From Ophiosphaerella korrae (Eukaryota; Ascomycota; Dothideomycetes; Pleosporales; Phaeosphaeriaceae), in NCBI GenBank assembly GCA_028456385.1, contig JALNQF010000270.1:1-56151 (forward strand): 56,151 bases of DNA. The letters run 5' to 3'. How positions within the stretch are numbered: position 1 is the first letter of the stretch; the number at the start of each line of letters is the position of its first letter. Shown one piece after another: positions 22,016 to 32,074 of the stretch. The notes beneath the pieces were generated by a model that saw nothing but the letters and a program-made list of their open reading frames with translations, was not told the origin of the DNA and did not search any database. The position numbers and the translations under genes are program-made.

Positions 22016-22130
22016 CGCGATGGCGGCGGTGGTGATGACGGTGGTGGTGGTGTCGATGGTGGTGGTGATGGCGATGGCGATGGTGATGGCGATGGTGATG
22101 GTGATGGTGGTGGCAACGGCGATGGCAGCG
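22016..22130. repeat. trinucleotide-type minisatellite upstream of Ies4
   Basis: Imperfect tandem units of GATGGT/GATGGC and GGTGGT lie just 5' of the Ies4 start, in its leader or promoter. A short CAGGCA repeat follows near 22180-22203. Confidence 0.9.
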
Positions 22131-23259
22131 TGGTGTGGTGGTGTCGCGGTGGTGGGCGTGTCAGCTGGCTGGAGGGCCGCAGGCACAGGCACAGGCACAG
22201 GCAGGAGGAGGATAGGCTTGGACTTGTATACCTATGTGCGGGCGTGGTCGCGCAGTGTCAGGGCGGGCGGTGCAGAGGGTGCGAGGGCAGCGGCAGAGAA
22301 AGGGAGGAGACACGAAGCGCAGGCGGCGAGGGTGATGCCGGGCGCGCAGCCATGGTGGGTTTGGCAAACCAGACTCAATTTGCGGATCGCTAACGAGCAT
22401 TCTGACCTCTCAAGCTCCAACCGGCCACTTCGCAAAGAGGTGAGGTATGTGCACGCGCCTTGCGTACACAGCGCTAGCCCGATGCGTCGCAGGCCAAATG
22501 CTGTGCACCGCGACCTGGTGCTATTGTCTATCATGGCGCATGGCTGCATCAGTGGTAATGGCTGTTGTGTCTGGCGGTCTTTTGCCTGGCCCTCCGGCTC
22601 TGGCTGGCCTGGACTTGTCGAGTGCTCAGGGGGTCCGTGTCGTGGTTTCTGGTCACTGACGGGGACTAATAGGGAAATCGTGTCTAGCGCTCAACCTCCA
22701 CCTGGGAAGGGGCGAGCAAGAGACTCACGCCTGCCGCAATCACCCAGCATGAGATAATCACCCACAAACTTCGCCAGCGTAATTAATTATTCCATCCTTC
22801 TGCTCTCCCGCGTGCATCGTCTTGCTGCATCTCCTGCCCTCCTGCACCCTCTGCACCTCCTGCGCCGCTTGGTGCTACGGCTGAACATGAAGCTGGGTCT
22901 GCGACGAAGCCCGCAACCAACCCCATGTACCGGTGCCATCCCCCCAACCTTGTCCCCATCAGTCTCACTCCTCCAGAATGCCTTCCCTAGCACTCATCTC
23001 CACCAGACTCTGCACAAAGGGCTGCATCGTGCCCGCCTCACTTCCCGAAACATCCGGACACCTCCCATGCTGGTGCGCTAATGATGAAGTTGCATGTTGT
23101 GGTTTTTGCTGTTCATCATGGCAATGGCAAATAGCTCCGAGGCGCCCGAACCAGCCCGACCGATCCATGGTCGGCCCGCATCACTCCATGCCCGTTGAGA
23201 TGGCTGATTATCAGGTTGCACAGTTCTATTTTCTATTTTCTAACCGTTCGATGCCCATC
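22131..23259. other. intergenic stretch
   Basis: Upstream region of the Ies4-like gene and 3' flank of the PP2C gene. Several long GC-rich frames occur, but they have no recognisable sequence and mirror each other on both strands. No gene is called. Confidence 0.5.
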
Positions 23260-25023
23260 TCACCACAGCTTCCACCAGCTTTTCTTCCTCCCCTCTTTGT
23301 TCTCTCCTCCTTGCCCTTGCCCCTCTCCCCATTTGTCAAAGAACACAACCATAATGGTTGTGTCATCTACGGCATATCTACACAATGGGCTGGGCACGCT
23401 AAGAATACCCACAAACAACCCTCTCCTTGTGCCACCCATCGCATTGCGAGCTAGACAGACTGCTGCATTTTCGTCCTCAATGGCAAAGTATTCGGGTGTC
23501 GCTTTCCAGTCAATCTCGTTCCCCTTCTCCACATCGAATTCTACTCCTTCGTCTTGGTTAAATGAGCTTGGATATAGCGGTGGGTTGGACTGTAAATGCG
23601 GATCGTTGGCTACGGATCCGTTGCCTCGCTCTTTTGCCTCGAGCCACTTTTGAACGCATTCAACTGCGTGCTCACTCGAGATGCGATCCCATAGGCCGTC
23701 CGAGGCCATTATCAGAAAATCGCTCTTACTCGCACCAGTACCCTTTGACGGATCGACGCGAACAATCTCTGTCTCGGTGACCTCTGGCTCTGCGGTCATA
23801 TACGGCGGTGTTTTGCTGCCAGGCCTCGGCGCAGTACCCCAAAACTTGCATTGAAGAGCTTTGATGAAATCATTGTCCCACTTCCATCTATGGTCGCCAA
23901 ACGCACGCGTCACCGCTATACCAAGCAGGCGCCCGCTTTTGGGATCGATGATATCAGGCTCGTCTGGGTGTTCTTTGGCCAGACGTTCCACTTCTTTTTC
24001 GTTAAAACCAGTTTGGTCGACTGAGAGGGGAATGGTCGTGTAGGACTTGGAGGATGGATCCCAGCGTCCAAGGACAGCACGACTGTCACCAGTGCATGCG
24101 ACGCGAAGGGTGTCTTTCTGGGGGTCAAAGGCAGCGAGGAGAGCACAGGAGCCTGAGAAAGCAGGCGACAGAGCAGCAATAGCAGCTGCATTTGCTGCTG
24201 GAAACCAACTGGCTGCTGTACGAGCATTGTCCATGACACTTTTATCGATGCGCAGAAACGTCTCTTTGATCGTTGTCTCAACTTCCAGTGAAGATGAACT
24301 CGCTGGCAGTGCCAACAACGCCGACGAAAGGTGAGGAATCAGCGTCCACTGTAAATGAAAAGCCGTATGCCGCCCCGCATGTCCATCCATAATACTCCAA
24401 AAGTTCCAAAGATGAGAACCCGGTCCAGGCGACGTACCCAGCGCATAATAATCCTCACACGGCTCATTGCTCCTAAACCTACACCCATGCGTGACAGGAA
24501 TATGCTCATTCTTCGCCTCCTCAGCACTCATCATCCACCCAAACGCTAGCTTATCAAACTGCTCGCTGAGAAACTGCGCCACGCTAGGATCCTTCAGCGG
24601 CGCTGACGCATCGGGGATATGATACTGAATCCAGTGCTCCACCTCCTCCTTATCGTTGTAAAAATGCAGCGGCGTCGCAAGCACCTGGTCCTCCTGGAAC
24701 CCATTGAGCACATCCGCCGTCCAGTCCTGCTTCTCCACGTCAACAAAATAGTACGCCAGTCCGCCTAGCACGGCCAAAAACACAACCGTCTTCTTTGGAA
24801 AGCCAGACTGCTGCAACGCACCGCGCGAACTGACGTGTGCGTCTGCCGCTATCCGCCGCGCCCGCGGTCGCAAATCTGCATGCCAGTTGCCACGTGACTG
24901 CGGGCGCAGCACGCGTGCGGGTGCATGGCGGTGCAGGGGCGCGCGACAAGGGAGCCGGAGAGTGGCGACTGTGTGCGAAGGGAGTCGCTGCCTCAATGCG
25001 GGGCGCGCTCGAGCTGCGAGCAT
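23260..25023 (-). CDS. mitochondrial PP2C-type phosphatase (pyruvate dehydrogenase phosphatase-like, Ptc5 group)
   Basis: PPM-family Mg/Mn-dependent Ser/Thr phosphatase, 587 residues from the ATG at 25023. Its first ~55 residues (MLAARARPALRQRL...) are Arg/Ala-rich without acids, as in a mitochondrial presequence. A single hydrophobic segment follows (TVVFLAVLGGLAYYFV), suggesting inner-membrane anchoring. PP2C motifs occur in order: FWSIMDGHAG (metal-binding Asp), SGSCALLAAF, RVACTGDSRAVLG, GIAVTRAFGDHRWKW, FLIMASDGLWD and YAVDDTTIMVVFF. Large insertions between motifs match the yeast Ptc5/fungal PDP subgroup, which dephosphorylates the pyruvate dehydrogenase E1 subunit (family knowledge; substrate here inferred). 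There are no introns. An ATG at 25116 would add 31 residues; the later one is preferred because it begins the targeting peptide. Adjacent genes are unrelated housekeeping genes. Confidence 0.9.
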   Translation of the reverse strand: MLAARARPALRQRLPSHTVATLRLPCRAPLHRHAPARVLRPQSRGNWHADLRPRARRIAADAHVSSRGALQQSGFPKKTVVFLAVLGGLAYYFVDVEKQDWTADVLNGFQEDQVLATPLHFYNDKEEVEHWIQYHIPDASAPLKDPSVAQFLSEQFDKLAFGWMMSAEEAKNEHIPVTHGCRFRSNEPCEDYYALGTSPGPGSHLWNFWSIMDGHAGRHTAFHLQWTLIPHLSSALLALPASSSSLEVETTIKETFLRIDKSVMDNARTAASWFPAANAAAIAALSPAFSGSCALLAAFDPQKDTLRVACTGDSRAVLGRWDPSSKSYTTIPLSVDQTGFNEKEVERLAKEHPDEPDIIDPKSGRLLGIAVTRAFGDHRWKWDNDFIKALQCKFWGTAPRPGSKTPPYMTAEPEVTETEIVRVDPSKGTGASKSDFLIMASDGLWDRISSEHAVECVQKWLEAKERGNGSVANDPHLQSNPPLYPSSFNQDEGVEFDVEKGNEIDWKATPEYFAIEDENAAVCLARNAMGGTRRGLFVGILSVPSPLCRYAVDDTTIMVVFFDKWGEGQGQGGENKEGRKKSWWKLW

Positions 25024-25458
25024 TGCGGACGTGGAGTGGGTGGCCTGGTTAGGGCTGGGTATCCAGGTATTGAGGTTGAGGTTGGGAGCTTGGGCCATAG
25101 GCGGGTGGGGGGTCACGTGGGGTGGGTGATGTTGACCGGTTGCTCAATGTGGGCGGTTTTGTCGCGAGGTTGGTGTGAGGTCGGCGCTGACTTGAGTCAG
25201 ATCCAGGATTTTGGGTACGGGAGGCGTACTTCTATCCTTGGCTAGGCATCCGCTGTTCGTACGGGCGCAGAAAAATCACTGGATAGGGGTGAACGCCTTT
25301 TCATGGTAGCCTGCCATCGCGAACCACGTTCCGTGACGACGTCGATAATCTCATGATTTTTTATCTTCCAATTGTAAGAGCAATCAGCAATCACATATGT
25401 GCCTAGGTAATCCGCTCGCTGCATTTTCCAAATCTTGACCCGAAATTTGTGTCTAATA
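25024..25458. other. intergenic stretch left of a pogo element
   Basis: This is the promoter side of the PP2C gene. Nothing else is recognised. Its right edge is the TA target duplication of the pogo-type element. Confidence 0.5.
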
Positions 25459-26264
25459 CCGTGCGTGACGGGCCAATGCACGCGACGGCTCAATGCACGC
25501 TTGCCCCGCACCACCACCATCAACCTCATACTTTGACGCTTGATAACTTCACCAATATGAGCTTAATTGAAGCTGCGCTTGAAGCTATTAAATCGCTAGA
25601 ACTAGGAGAAGAGATCTGTTATTCGAAAATCGCAAGAGAGTATAGTGTTGATCGCTCTACACTTAGCCAAAGGCACCGCTGTTAAACTACCTTACGCAAG
25701 GCTAGTGCACAGGAACGTTAGAATCTCTACCTACGTTAAGAACAAGAGCTCCTACACTATATAGAACGCCTTACTTAGTTGGGCCTACTACCTACTAGGT
25801 CTATAATACGACGTTTTAGCTCACGGATAGCTAAGAAAGAGCTTAGAGTACACTAGGTTGATCGATATATCTAGTATTACTAGGTTAATCTCATCTTACG
25901 CTAGGCAACTAGTATAGATAGATTATACTACTAGGCTAATTTAGGAGTAACGTACAGGCTCTACTTTAACCTCCTAAGTAATAAGATTAAGAAGTATAAC
26001 GTTAAGTTACGTTACACATATAATATAGATGTTAGAGGTAACTGGAAGACAATAGTACTTGCCGTAGGCCACAGGAGATAGTGAAGGGATGACGAATAGT
26101 ATTTCAATCTGAGTACTACTAATGTTAGAAAATAATACTTGCTTTACTCTGTTCGCAAGTGTAGCGCATCTGCCTCAGGTTGTGGTGATGGTTTTGATGG
26201 GGTAAGCGTGCGTTGAGCCGTCGCATGCATTGAGCCGTCGCGTGCATTGGCCCGTCACGCACGG
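25459..26264 (+). mobile_element. non-autonomous pogo/Fot1-type element (806 bp) with TIRs
   Basis: Terminal inverted repeats start CCGTGCGTGACGGGCCAATG and are identical for 39 bp. The right TIR then has one extra 17-bp unit before homology resumes. A TA dinucleotide flanks both ends (25457-25458 and 26265-26266), the target duplication of Tc1/mariner-pogo elements. Inside, an ATG at 25557 begins a psq-type helix-turn-helix (SLIEAALEAIKSLELGEEIC, then YSVDRSTLSQRHR) and stops at 25683. Beyond it a further transposase segment can be followed in frame (EQELLHYIERL, GLLPTRSIIRRF) with several TAG/TAA where glutamine is expected, as RIP would give. The catalytic DDE core is absent, so it could move only with outside transposase. 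Confidence 0.9.
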
Positions 26265-26544
26265 TACCGCAGTCTGCCTTACAAACAATCATGACGATCA
26301 CTTTCTCCACCACCAACCAAGCCTTGACTCATCCCACTTCCTTACCTGCAGATTCCCGTAATTCACACCCACAGTTGCCTCACGCACAGCCACCCCACCA
26401 TTCCCCAATGCACTCACCGTCCCTCCGCCCCCAAACGCACCACAAGCAGCCTCGCCATGCACTTTGCACATATAACGCTCTTTAATTCTAACTTTAACTC
26501 TGTACTCCCACACACCTAAATCGACCTCATCCACATTCTTCAAC

Positions 26545-27081
26545 ATGGGCCTTCCCTCGCTCAAATCCCTCTTCCGCAAAAAGCAAAAACAGAAGCAAAA
26601 ACAGAACACACCGCCCCAGCACAAACAGCCAGATCCGCCGGAGCCCGAGCCTGTGTCATGGCAGGACGAGCTAGAAGCGAAGGCTAAGAGGGCGGAGACG
26701 GCGAAGAAGGCCGATAGGACAGTGAAGCAGGCTGATCGGACAGCCAAGTCAACTGAGAAGACAATGACGAAGCCGGCAGAGCATGTGCAGCCTGCTGCGA
26801 GTGCCGATACGGGCGTGAATACTCAGCTGTCGGCGTTTTATTTGGCGGGTTCTGGAGGAGATGGGGGTGCGGATGAAGGTGGGCGAGGACATCATCATGG
26901 GGGAGGACATCATGGGGGGAGTCATCATCATCATGGAGGACATCATTATCATGGGGGAAGTCATCATCATCATGGGGAAAGTCATCACTACTCGGGAGGG
27001 GATAGTGGAGGCGGGTATAGTAGTGGAGGAGGAGGTGGTGGTGGTGGTGGTGGAGATAGTGGAGGGGGTGGAGGTTGTTGA
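26545..27081 (+). CDS. His/Gly-rich low-complexity protein (178 aa)
   Basis: Single open frame, function unknown. It begins MGLPSLKSLFRKKQKQKQKQ: Gly at position 2 next to a basic patch, compatible with but not proof of N-myristoylation. A charged helical segment follows (residues ~38-75; EAKAKRAETAKKADRTVKQA). From about residue 105 the sequence is almost only His, Gly, Ser and Tyr, with HHH and HHHH clusters separated by Gly. It ends in a Gly tract closed by a final Cys. The His clusters would bind Zn or Ni in principle. The gene starts 280 bp beyond the pogo element, so that insertion lies in or next to its promoter. The opposite strand also has a long frame, but that is a shadow of the repeats. 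The start codon is the first ATG after a CAACATGGG-type context. Confidence 0.65.
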   Translation: MGLPSLKSLFRKKQKQKQKQNTPPQHKQPDPPEPEPVSWQDELEAKAKRAETAKKADRTVKQADRTAKSTEKTMTKPAEHVQPAASADTGVNTQLSAFYLAGSGGDGGADEGGRGHHHGGGHHGGSHHHHGGHHYHGGSHHHHGESHHYSGGDSGGGYSSGGGGGGGGGGDSGGGGGC

Positions 27082-27719
27082 TGGAGGAGTCAAGGGAAAG
27101 GGTGGTCTCGGGTACCACGGATGTGTTGGTGTAGATGTCTTCAAAAGGAAGAGTCTTTTCTGCAATCCTAAAAGGAGACGTCCGGCTTGCGTGGTCTCGG
27201 CCGTGCACTATCGCCAATACTATCTAGATCGGAACCAAACTTGGAGCGAAAGGGGCGTAGGTAAATAACACTGCCCGCTCTGGCTGAGCTTATAGCTACG
27301 TTGAGAGGCGCTATACTTGATCTATATTATTGTAAACCAATTATGCGATGTGTGGTCCATTTCTTCGCATGTCTCCCATAGTATCCTCGCATCAATACCT
27401 CGCATGAGCGGGACAATGACCTAAACGACATCTATCAGGGATAAGGTATTGCAAGATAATATATCGATAACACCACACAGGAACAAGTACTGGTGTCACG
27501 TATTTGTGCAAGGAGCAATAAAGGAGAGAAGATATTAAGTTTGAATCCATCTTCGTTGGGGTTGTACAGATAGCGTGTCGCTTAGTTACATGAGGATTCC
27601 TATAGATTGATCCAGAGGCCATAGCTAGTATCCACAAGATCCAATGAAACTATATCTCTCACCAATATATCATCCCGCCGCTTAAATCTACACAGACCCA
27701 TATGAACTTTTCACACTGA
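27082..27719. other. intergenic stretch
   Basis: Lies between convergent genes. No gene or repeat is recognised. Confidence 0.45.
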
Positions 27720-29064
27720 TCATATGCCCAGAATTTCCTGGCGAGACGTAGAGTTTGGATCAAAGTACGGTCTCTCGCCCACACAAAGCGCTCGTTTCCC
27801 CATGCGCCCACCCAGATGGTCATAATCCCACGTCACGCAATGGAACACGCTACGGTTATCCCAGATAGCTACGCCATGTTAGATCTTAGCCCAAGGCCGC
27901 ACAGCCTGCACACTTACCAACGTCGTTCCGCTGATTCCAGCGGATCCTCGCCTGCGTGTCATGATTCTTATAGAGAATATTTATGATCCAGTCAAGCAGC
28001 ATGGAACTCTCCTCTGGAGCCAAGTCCTTGATACTTTCGGTGTTTTGGCCAAGCGCGTAGATGGATTTCCATCCGGTCACGGGACTGGTTCGGACGACGG
28101 GGTGCTCGTGGCGGAATTGGGTTCCGACATTTTCGGGACAACCCCGTTCTTTGGTGTACATGGAGAAGACTTCGTCTCTAGCGATCTCCTCTGATTTCTG
28201 GTTCAAGGTTTAGTAGCTCCCTGGCTCATTTCGTGTGAGACTCACGGGACTGGCATTGATGGCTGTGAGCGTCTCGAGAAATTTCTGCATTGGTGTTGAT
28301 ATTCTGTCGTAGAGCTGGATACCATTAGTACTCAGATTAAGTGGTAGGCGGAATGAAAGTAATTTACATCGCATCCCGATGCAAACATTGTGTCTATACA
28401 AAACAGGTCAGTGTCAGATCCAACGACCAAGTAACCGAGAGTCGAAACATACCTCCTCCAGTTTCGGGCACCTCGGTGAGAATAAAGACAGAGTAGTCAC
28501 CCGGCACTGCCTCGAAGCCGAGATCGGAATGCCAGTTGTTATGAGACTGGTTCCTCTTTTTTTTGTGTTGCTCAGCTGCATACACGGCTTTGCGATCCTC
28601 AGAGCTGACACAGTTAATTTGGTTATCAGACCCGCCATGATCCCTTTGAGAATTGAACAAAGGGTGGATATGGAGCCCGGAAGTGCTTGGCCTTCTGGTA
28701 AGCTCGCCGAGCCGCACGGCAAGCTTCTTGATGACCTCGGTGTCGACATCATCCTGGGCACGGAAAACAACAACACCGCGCTGAGAAACTTTTGTTCCAG
28801 GCTAGTTAGATAGAAGCCGTATATCAGATGGGTACCCATGAGCTTACCGGTGATTGCCAGGTCCCGCAACAGCTCATCGGAATTTGGATCATTCATCCAT
28901 TCGACGAGCCTGGCCTTTGGATATTCTCTTCCAAGGACCGGCGTAATCTCTAAGGACTCGTATTTTTCTAGTACACCAGACAGCTCCAATGGCCCTTTGA
29001 ATCCCGGAAATGGACCAGGGTTTGCTGCTCCGTTCGAGGCGCCATTCACAGAGGTCTGAGTCAT
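27720..29064 (-). CDS. TauD/TfdA family alpha-ketoglutarate-dependent dioxygenase
   Basis: Fe(II)/2-oxoglutarate-dependent dioxygenase of the taurine/sulfonate dioxygenase type, 358 residues. Six exons fit without a frame break: 29064-28848, 28788-28453, 28393-28368, 28314-28246, 28197-27918 and 27868-27720. Introns are 48-59 bp, and exon 3 is only 26 nt. Motifs: QRGVVVFRAQDD after the first junction; NNWHSDLGFEAVPGDYSVF with the HxD iron ligands; DTMFASGCDLYDRIS across exons 3-4; SIYALGQNTESIKDL; IRWNQRNDVAIWDNRSVFHC with the distal His ligand and the 2-oxoglutarate-binding region. Length and motif order are those of fungal TauD proteins (Jlp1-like). The exact substrate cannot be told from sequence. 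It is the only member of the local metabolic group with an undamaged frame, and it is divergent from the CTP synthase paralogue (974 bp apart). Confidence 0.93.
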
Positions 29065-30038
29065 AGTAACGGTCGATGAAACTTCTGGTGCACAAGAATG
29101 CTAGGAAATAAATAATCACCTTGAACCCATTGAATTTGGGATAAATCAATCTTTTAAACTGCAGACAACTACGGTGTACCTTGGGAATTCTGAGGCCAAG
29201 AAAAAGTCCTCACGTGATACAACTGAATGCTATGCATTTTCTTCTGACAGCTTAGCGTAGCTCGCCACCTTATTTTTGCTGTGCTCGCATGTCAGAACTT
29301 ACAGTACCTCGTGGCAACCATGACTCTCCCACCTGATATGCTGGCCCTGGGTGAGTTTAACGGCTAAATGTCAGCGGGGAATTTTACTGCAGTAAGAATC
29401 CATCTGAGATGTCCGTCCACACGGAAGGATTTTGCTTGACTCGTTGGTGGCTGCGCCAGCACAAAACATCCGAGGTCCCGTACGCATGGTACATAGTTAG
29501 GATCCTAAGTGATATCCAATGAGAACCTGCTTCTTACGACCGCGTTGTCCTAGTCTGGTGTACTTTTGATCTGACTCATGATGTTAGGCTTAGTCAGACT
29601 AGGGCAGTATTGAGCAAATGACTACCAATTTGATCCCTGGACTGAGTATTGTAATTTGTAGAGCAGTTGTTTCGTTCTTTTGATTTGGACCCTCAAGTTC
29701 AAGGCCCGAGAGTTATCCTACTTCACAATGCGCGTGCTTGCTGTCTCCCCAATCCTCGAAAATCGGAATCAGCACTACGCTTGCCTGCCACTCAAATCTT
29801 GTGCCGTGATATGTGTGGATATAGTGCGGAGATTATATATATGTCTTATTCTGTTGAAGCTTTATGAGATCGAGTGTCCGACATCATTCAGAATCCTGCT
29901 TCAACAATTTCTTGCCCTTACATTGCCTCATTGCTGTATCCAGCCCGTGAAAGTATGTCTAACGCCGATCATCACGGCCCATTTCAACGCTCACCTTACA
30001 GCAGTTTCTCTGGTCTAATTAATTGCTCGACCACAGAG
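29065..30038. promoter_or_regulatory. divergent promoter region, dioxygenase / CTP synthase paralogue
   Basis: This 974-bp gap separates two head-to-head genes, an arrangement that allows joint control. A CCGT-N4-ACGG inverted half-site pair lies at about 29413-29424, overlapping CGGAAG at 29422-29427. The start of the CTP synthase is placed at 30039. The in-frame ATG at 29874 would add a sequence not expected in that family. Confidence 0.4.
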
Positions 30039-31885
30039 ATGAAGTACGTGATCGTAACAGGAGGGGTCATTTCCGGCATTGGCAAAGGCATCATTGCCTC
30101 ATCAACAGGCCTTCTGCTTAAGACTATGGGCCTTAAGGTCTCCGCTATCAAGATCGATCCATATATGAACGTGGATGCAGGCACGATGGCATCGACCGAG
30201 CATGGAGAAGTCTTCGTTCTGGATGATGGAGGAGAGGTAGACCTAGATCTCGGTAATTACGAGCGGTACTTAAACCTTAAACTTACGCGCGAAAACAACA
30301 TCACGACTGGTAAGATCTATCGGCACGTGATTGAGAAAGAGCGTCGTGGCGACTATCTGGGAAAGACGGTGCAGGTGGTGCCCCATCTGACAGACGCGAC
30401 ACAAGACTGGATAGAGCGAGTCGCAAGAGTGCCAGTGGACGAAAGTGGTGTAGAGCCCGATGCGTGTGTAATCGAGCTAGGAGGCACTGTTGGCGATGTT
30501 GAAAGCGCTCCGTTTCTCGAATCGGTGCGTCAGCTTCACAGGCGTGCTGGGAAGAACAACTTCGTCCATATTCATGTTTCCCTTGTGCCTCAAATCAACG
30601 GCGAGCCAAAGACGAAGCCAACACAGCAAGCAATTAAAGACATTCGTGACGCAGGCCTTATACCAGATCTAGTAGGTCTCCCCAGATGGTAGTGACAGTC
30701 CCTGAGCTAACGGCTGTGAAGATTGCCTGTCGTTGCGCTAACCATTTAGAGCGTCACACGCTTGAAAAGATTGCAGCTTATTGCCAAGTCGAGGAAGAGC
30801 AAGTGATTGCGGTGCACGACATTGAGTCGACTTACCGCGTCCCGATGCTGCTCAAGCAGCAAAAAGTGGGATTTCTCCTCACACGACTTCTCAACCTCGG
30901 GGAGCTCAATATTTCTGAGGAGCTACAAAAGCAGGGGAACGAGACGTGGGGAGCCTGGAAGTCCCTCACGGGCGCATCCACACAGCACCTAGAGACTGTG
31001 TCCATTGCTCTTGTGGGCAAGTATACCAATTTGCATGATTCGTACATGTCTGTCATTAAGTCTCTCGAACATGCATCTATGGCTTGTAAACGTAAGCTTA
31101 GTATAATTTGGGTAAACGCCGAACATCTCGAACCGCAGATGCAGAATAGCAACCCTGCTAAACATCACAAGGCATGGCACGAGCTATGCACGGCGCAGGG
31201 TATCCTCGTCCCTGGCGGCTTTGGCAAACGCGGTACGGAGGGTATGATCGCAGCTGCCCACTGGGCGCGTGTGAACAACACGCCGTATCTGGGAGTATGC
31301 CTAGGGATGCAAATTGCAGTCTTAGAGTTTGCGAGGAACGTGTGTGGGGTGGTTGCAGCCAGCTCTGAGGAATTAGACGGTGCTAGCGCAGATCCGATGA
31401 TGATTTGTAGTATGCCGGAAATTGATCAGATCAGCCTGGGTGGCACTATGCGCCTCGGTCTGCGGCCTACATACTTTCAGAGTGGCAACGAGTGGAGCCG
31501 GGTTCGCAAGCTTTACCGTAGGCACACATCACAGAGCGCTGGTGACGATCAAGTCGCCATCCTAGAGCGCCACCGTCATCGTTTCGAGGTCAATCCACAG
31601 TACGTGGAGCAGCTGTCCAAGGCTGGATGCAACTTCGTGGGCAAGGATGCCAGGGCCGAACGTATGGAGATCATGGAGTTGAGAGAGCACCCTTATTTTG
31701 TCGGCGTCTAATTCCATCCCGAGTACCTTAGTCGTGTGCTTGAGCCCAGCAGACCATACCTGGGTCTTGTCGCGGCCAGCATTGGGAAGTTGGAGGAGGT
31801 GATAGAGATGGACCATGACTTGGTGAACGCGGCTCCATCAGCTGACGGGATAATGAACGGCTTCTACGAGACCCAGACATATTAA
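30039..31885 (+). CDS. CTP synthase paralogue, truncated by TAA before the GATase HPE motif
   Basis: CTP synthase makes CTP from UTP with ATP and glutamine. Exon 1 (30039-30671) starts [17 protein letters not shown] with the synthetase P-loop. It continues [38 protein letters not shown] and [15 protein letters not shown] 50-bp intron (30672-30721, GTAGGT...GCTAAC...GAAG) splices in phase 0 to exon 2, giving LIPDL / IACRC. The glutaminase domain keeps [13 protein letters not shown] and the nucleophile Cys in LGVCLGMQ. At 31709-31711 a TAA replaces the glutamine of the family's GVQFHPEYL. The frame beyond stays open for 57 codons ([12 protein letters not shown]... to a normal stop at 31883-31885). 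The made protein would be 540 of about 598 residues, without the catalytic His and Glu of glutaminase. It should keep ammonia-dependent synthesis at most. A housekeeping copy is presumably elsewhere in the genome. It converges on the aminotransferase, with a pogo relic between them. Confidence 0.9.
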
Positions 31886-32074
31886 AATAGAATTGAATCC
31901 CCGTTGTTCCATTTGTACGGGAATTCCAAGGGAAATATGATGAGTGGTGCTTGTCATGGTCAAAATAAGCATTGGCATAACTCCGACCCTTTTAGCCAGT
32001 TGACCAATTAACGCGTTTGTGCGCGTGATGCACACGTTCGCGTGATGCATGCACATGTTTGCGTGATGCACGTA

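Noticed and set aside
21441..22757. 438-codon plus-strand frame across the Ies4 locus
   Set aside because: It is antisense to Ies4, rich in repeat-translated Val/Met/Ala, and has no motif; it is a shadow of GC-rich DNA and the minisatellite.
26684..27217. 177-codon minus-strand frame
   Set aside because: A complement of the His/Gly repeat region; it has no features of its own.
29874..30038. Upstream start giving a 55-residue extension of the CTP synthase
   Set aside because: The added sequence is unlike the family, which starts MKYV at 30039.
30672..30721. Frameshift in the CTP synthase
   Set aside because: The break is fully explained by a 50-bp intron with GTAGGT donor, GCTAAC branch site and AAG acceptor.
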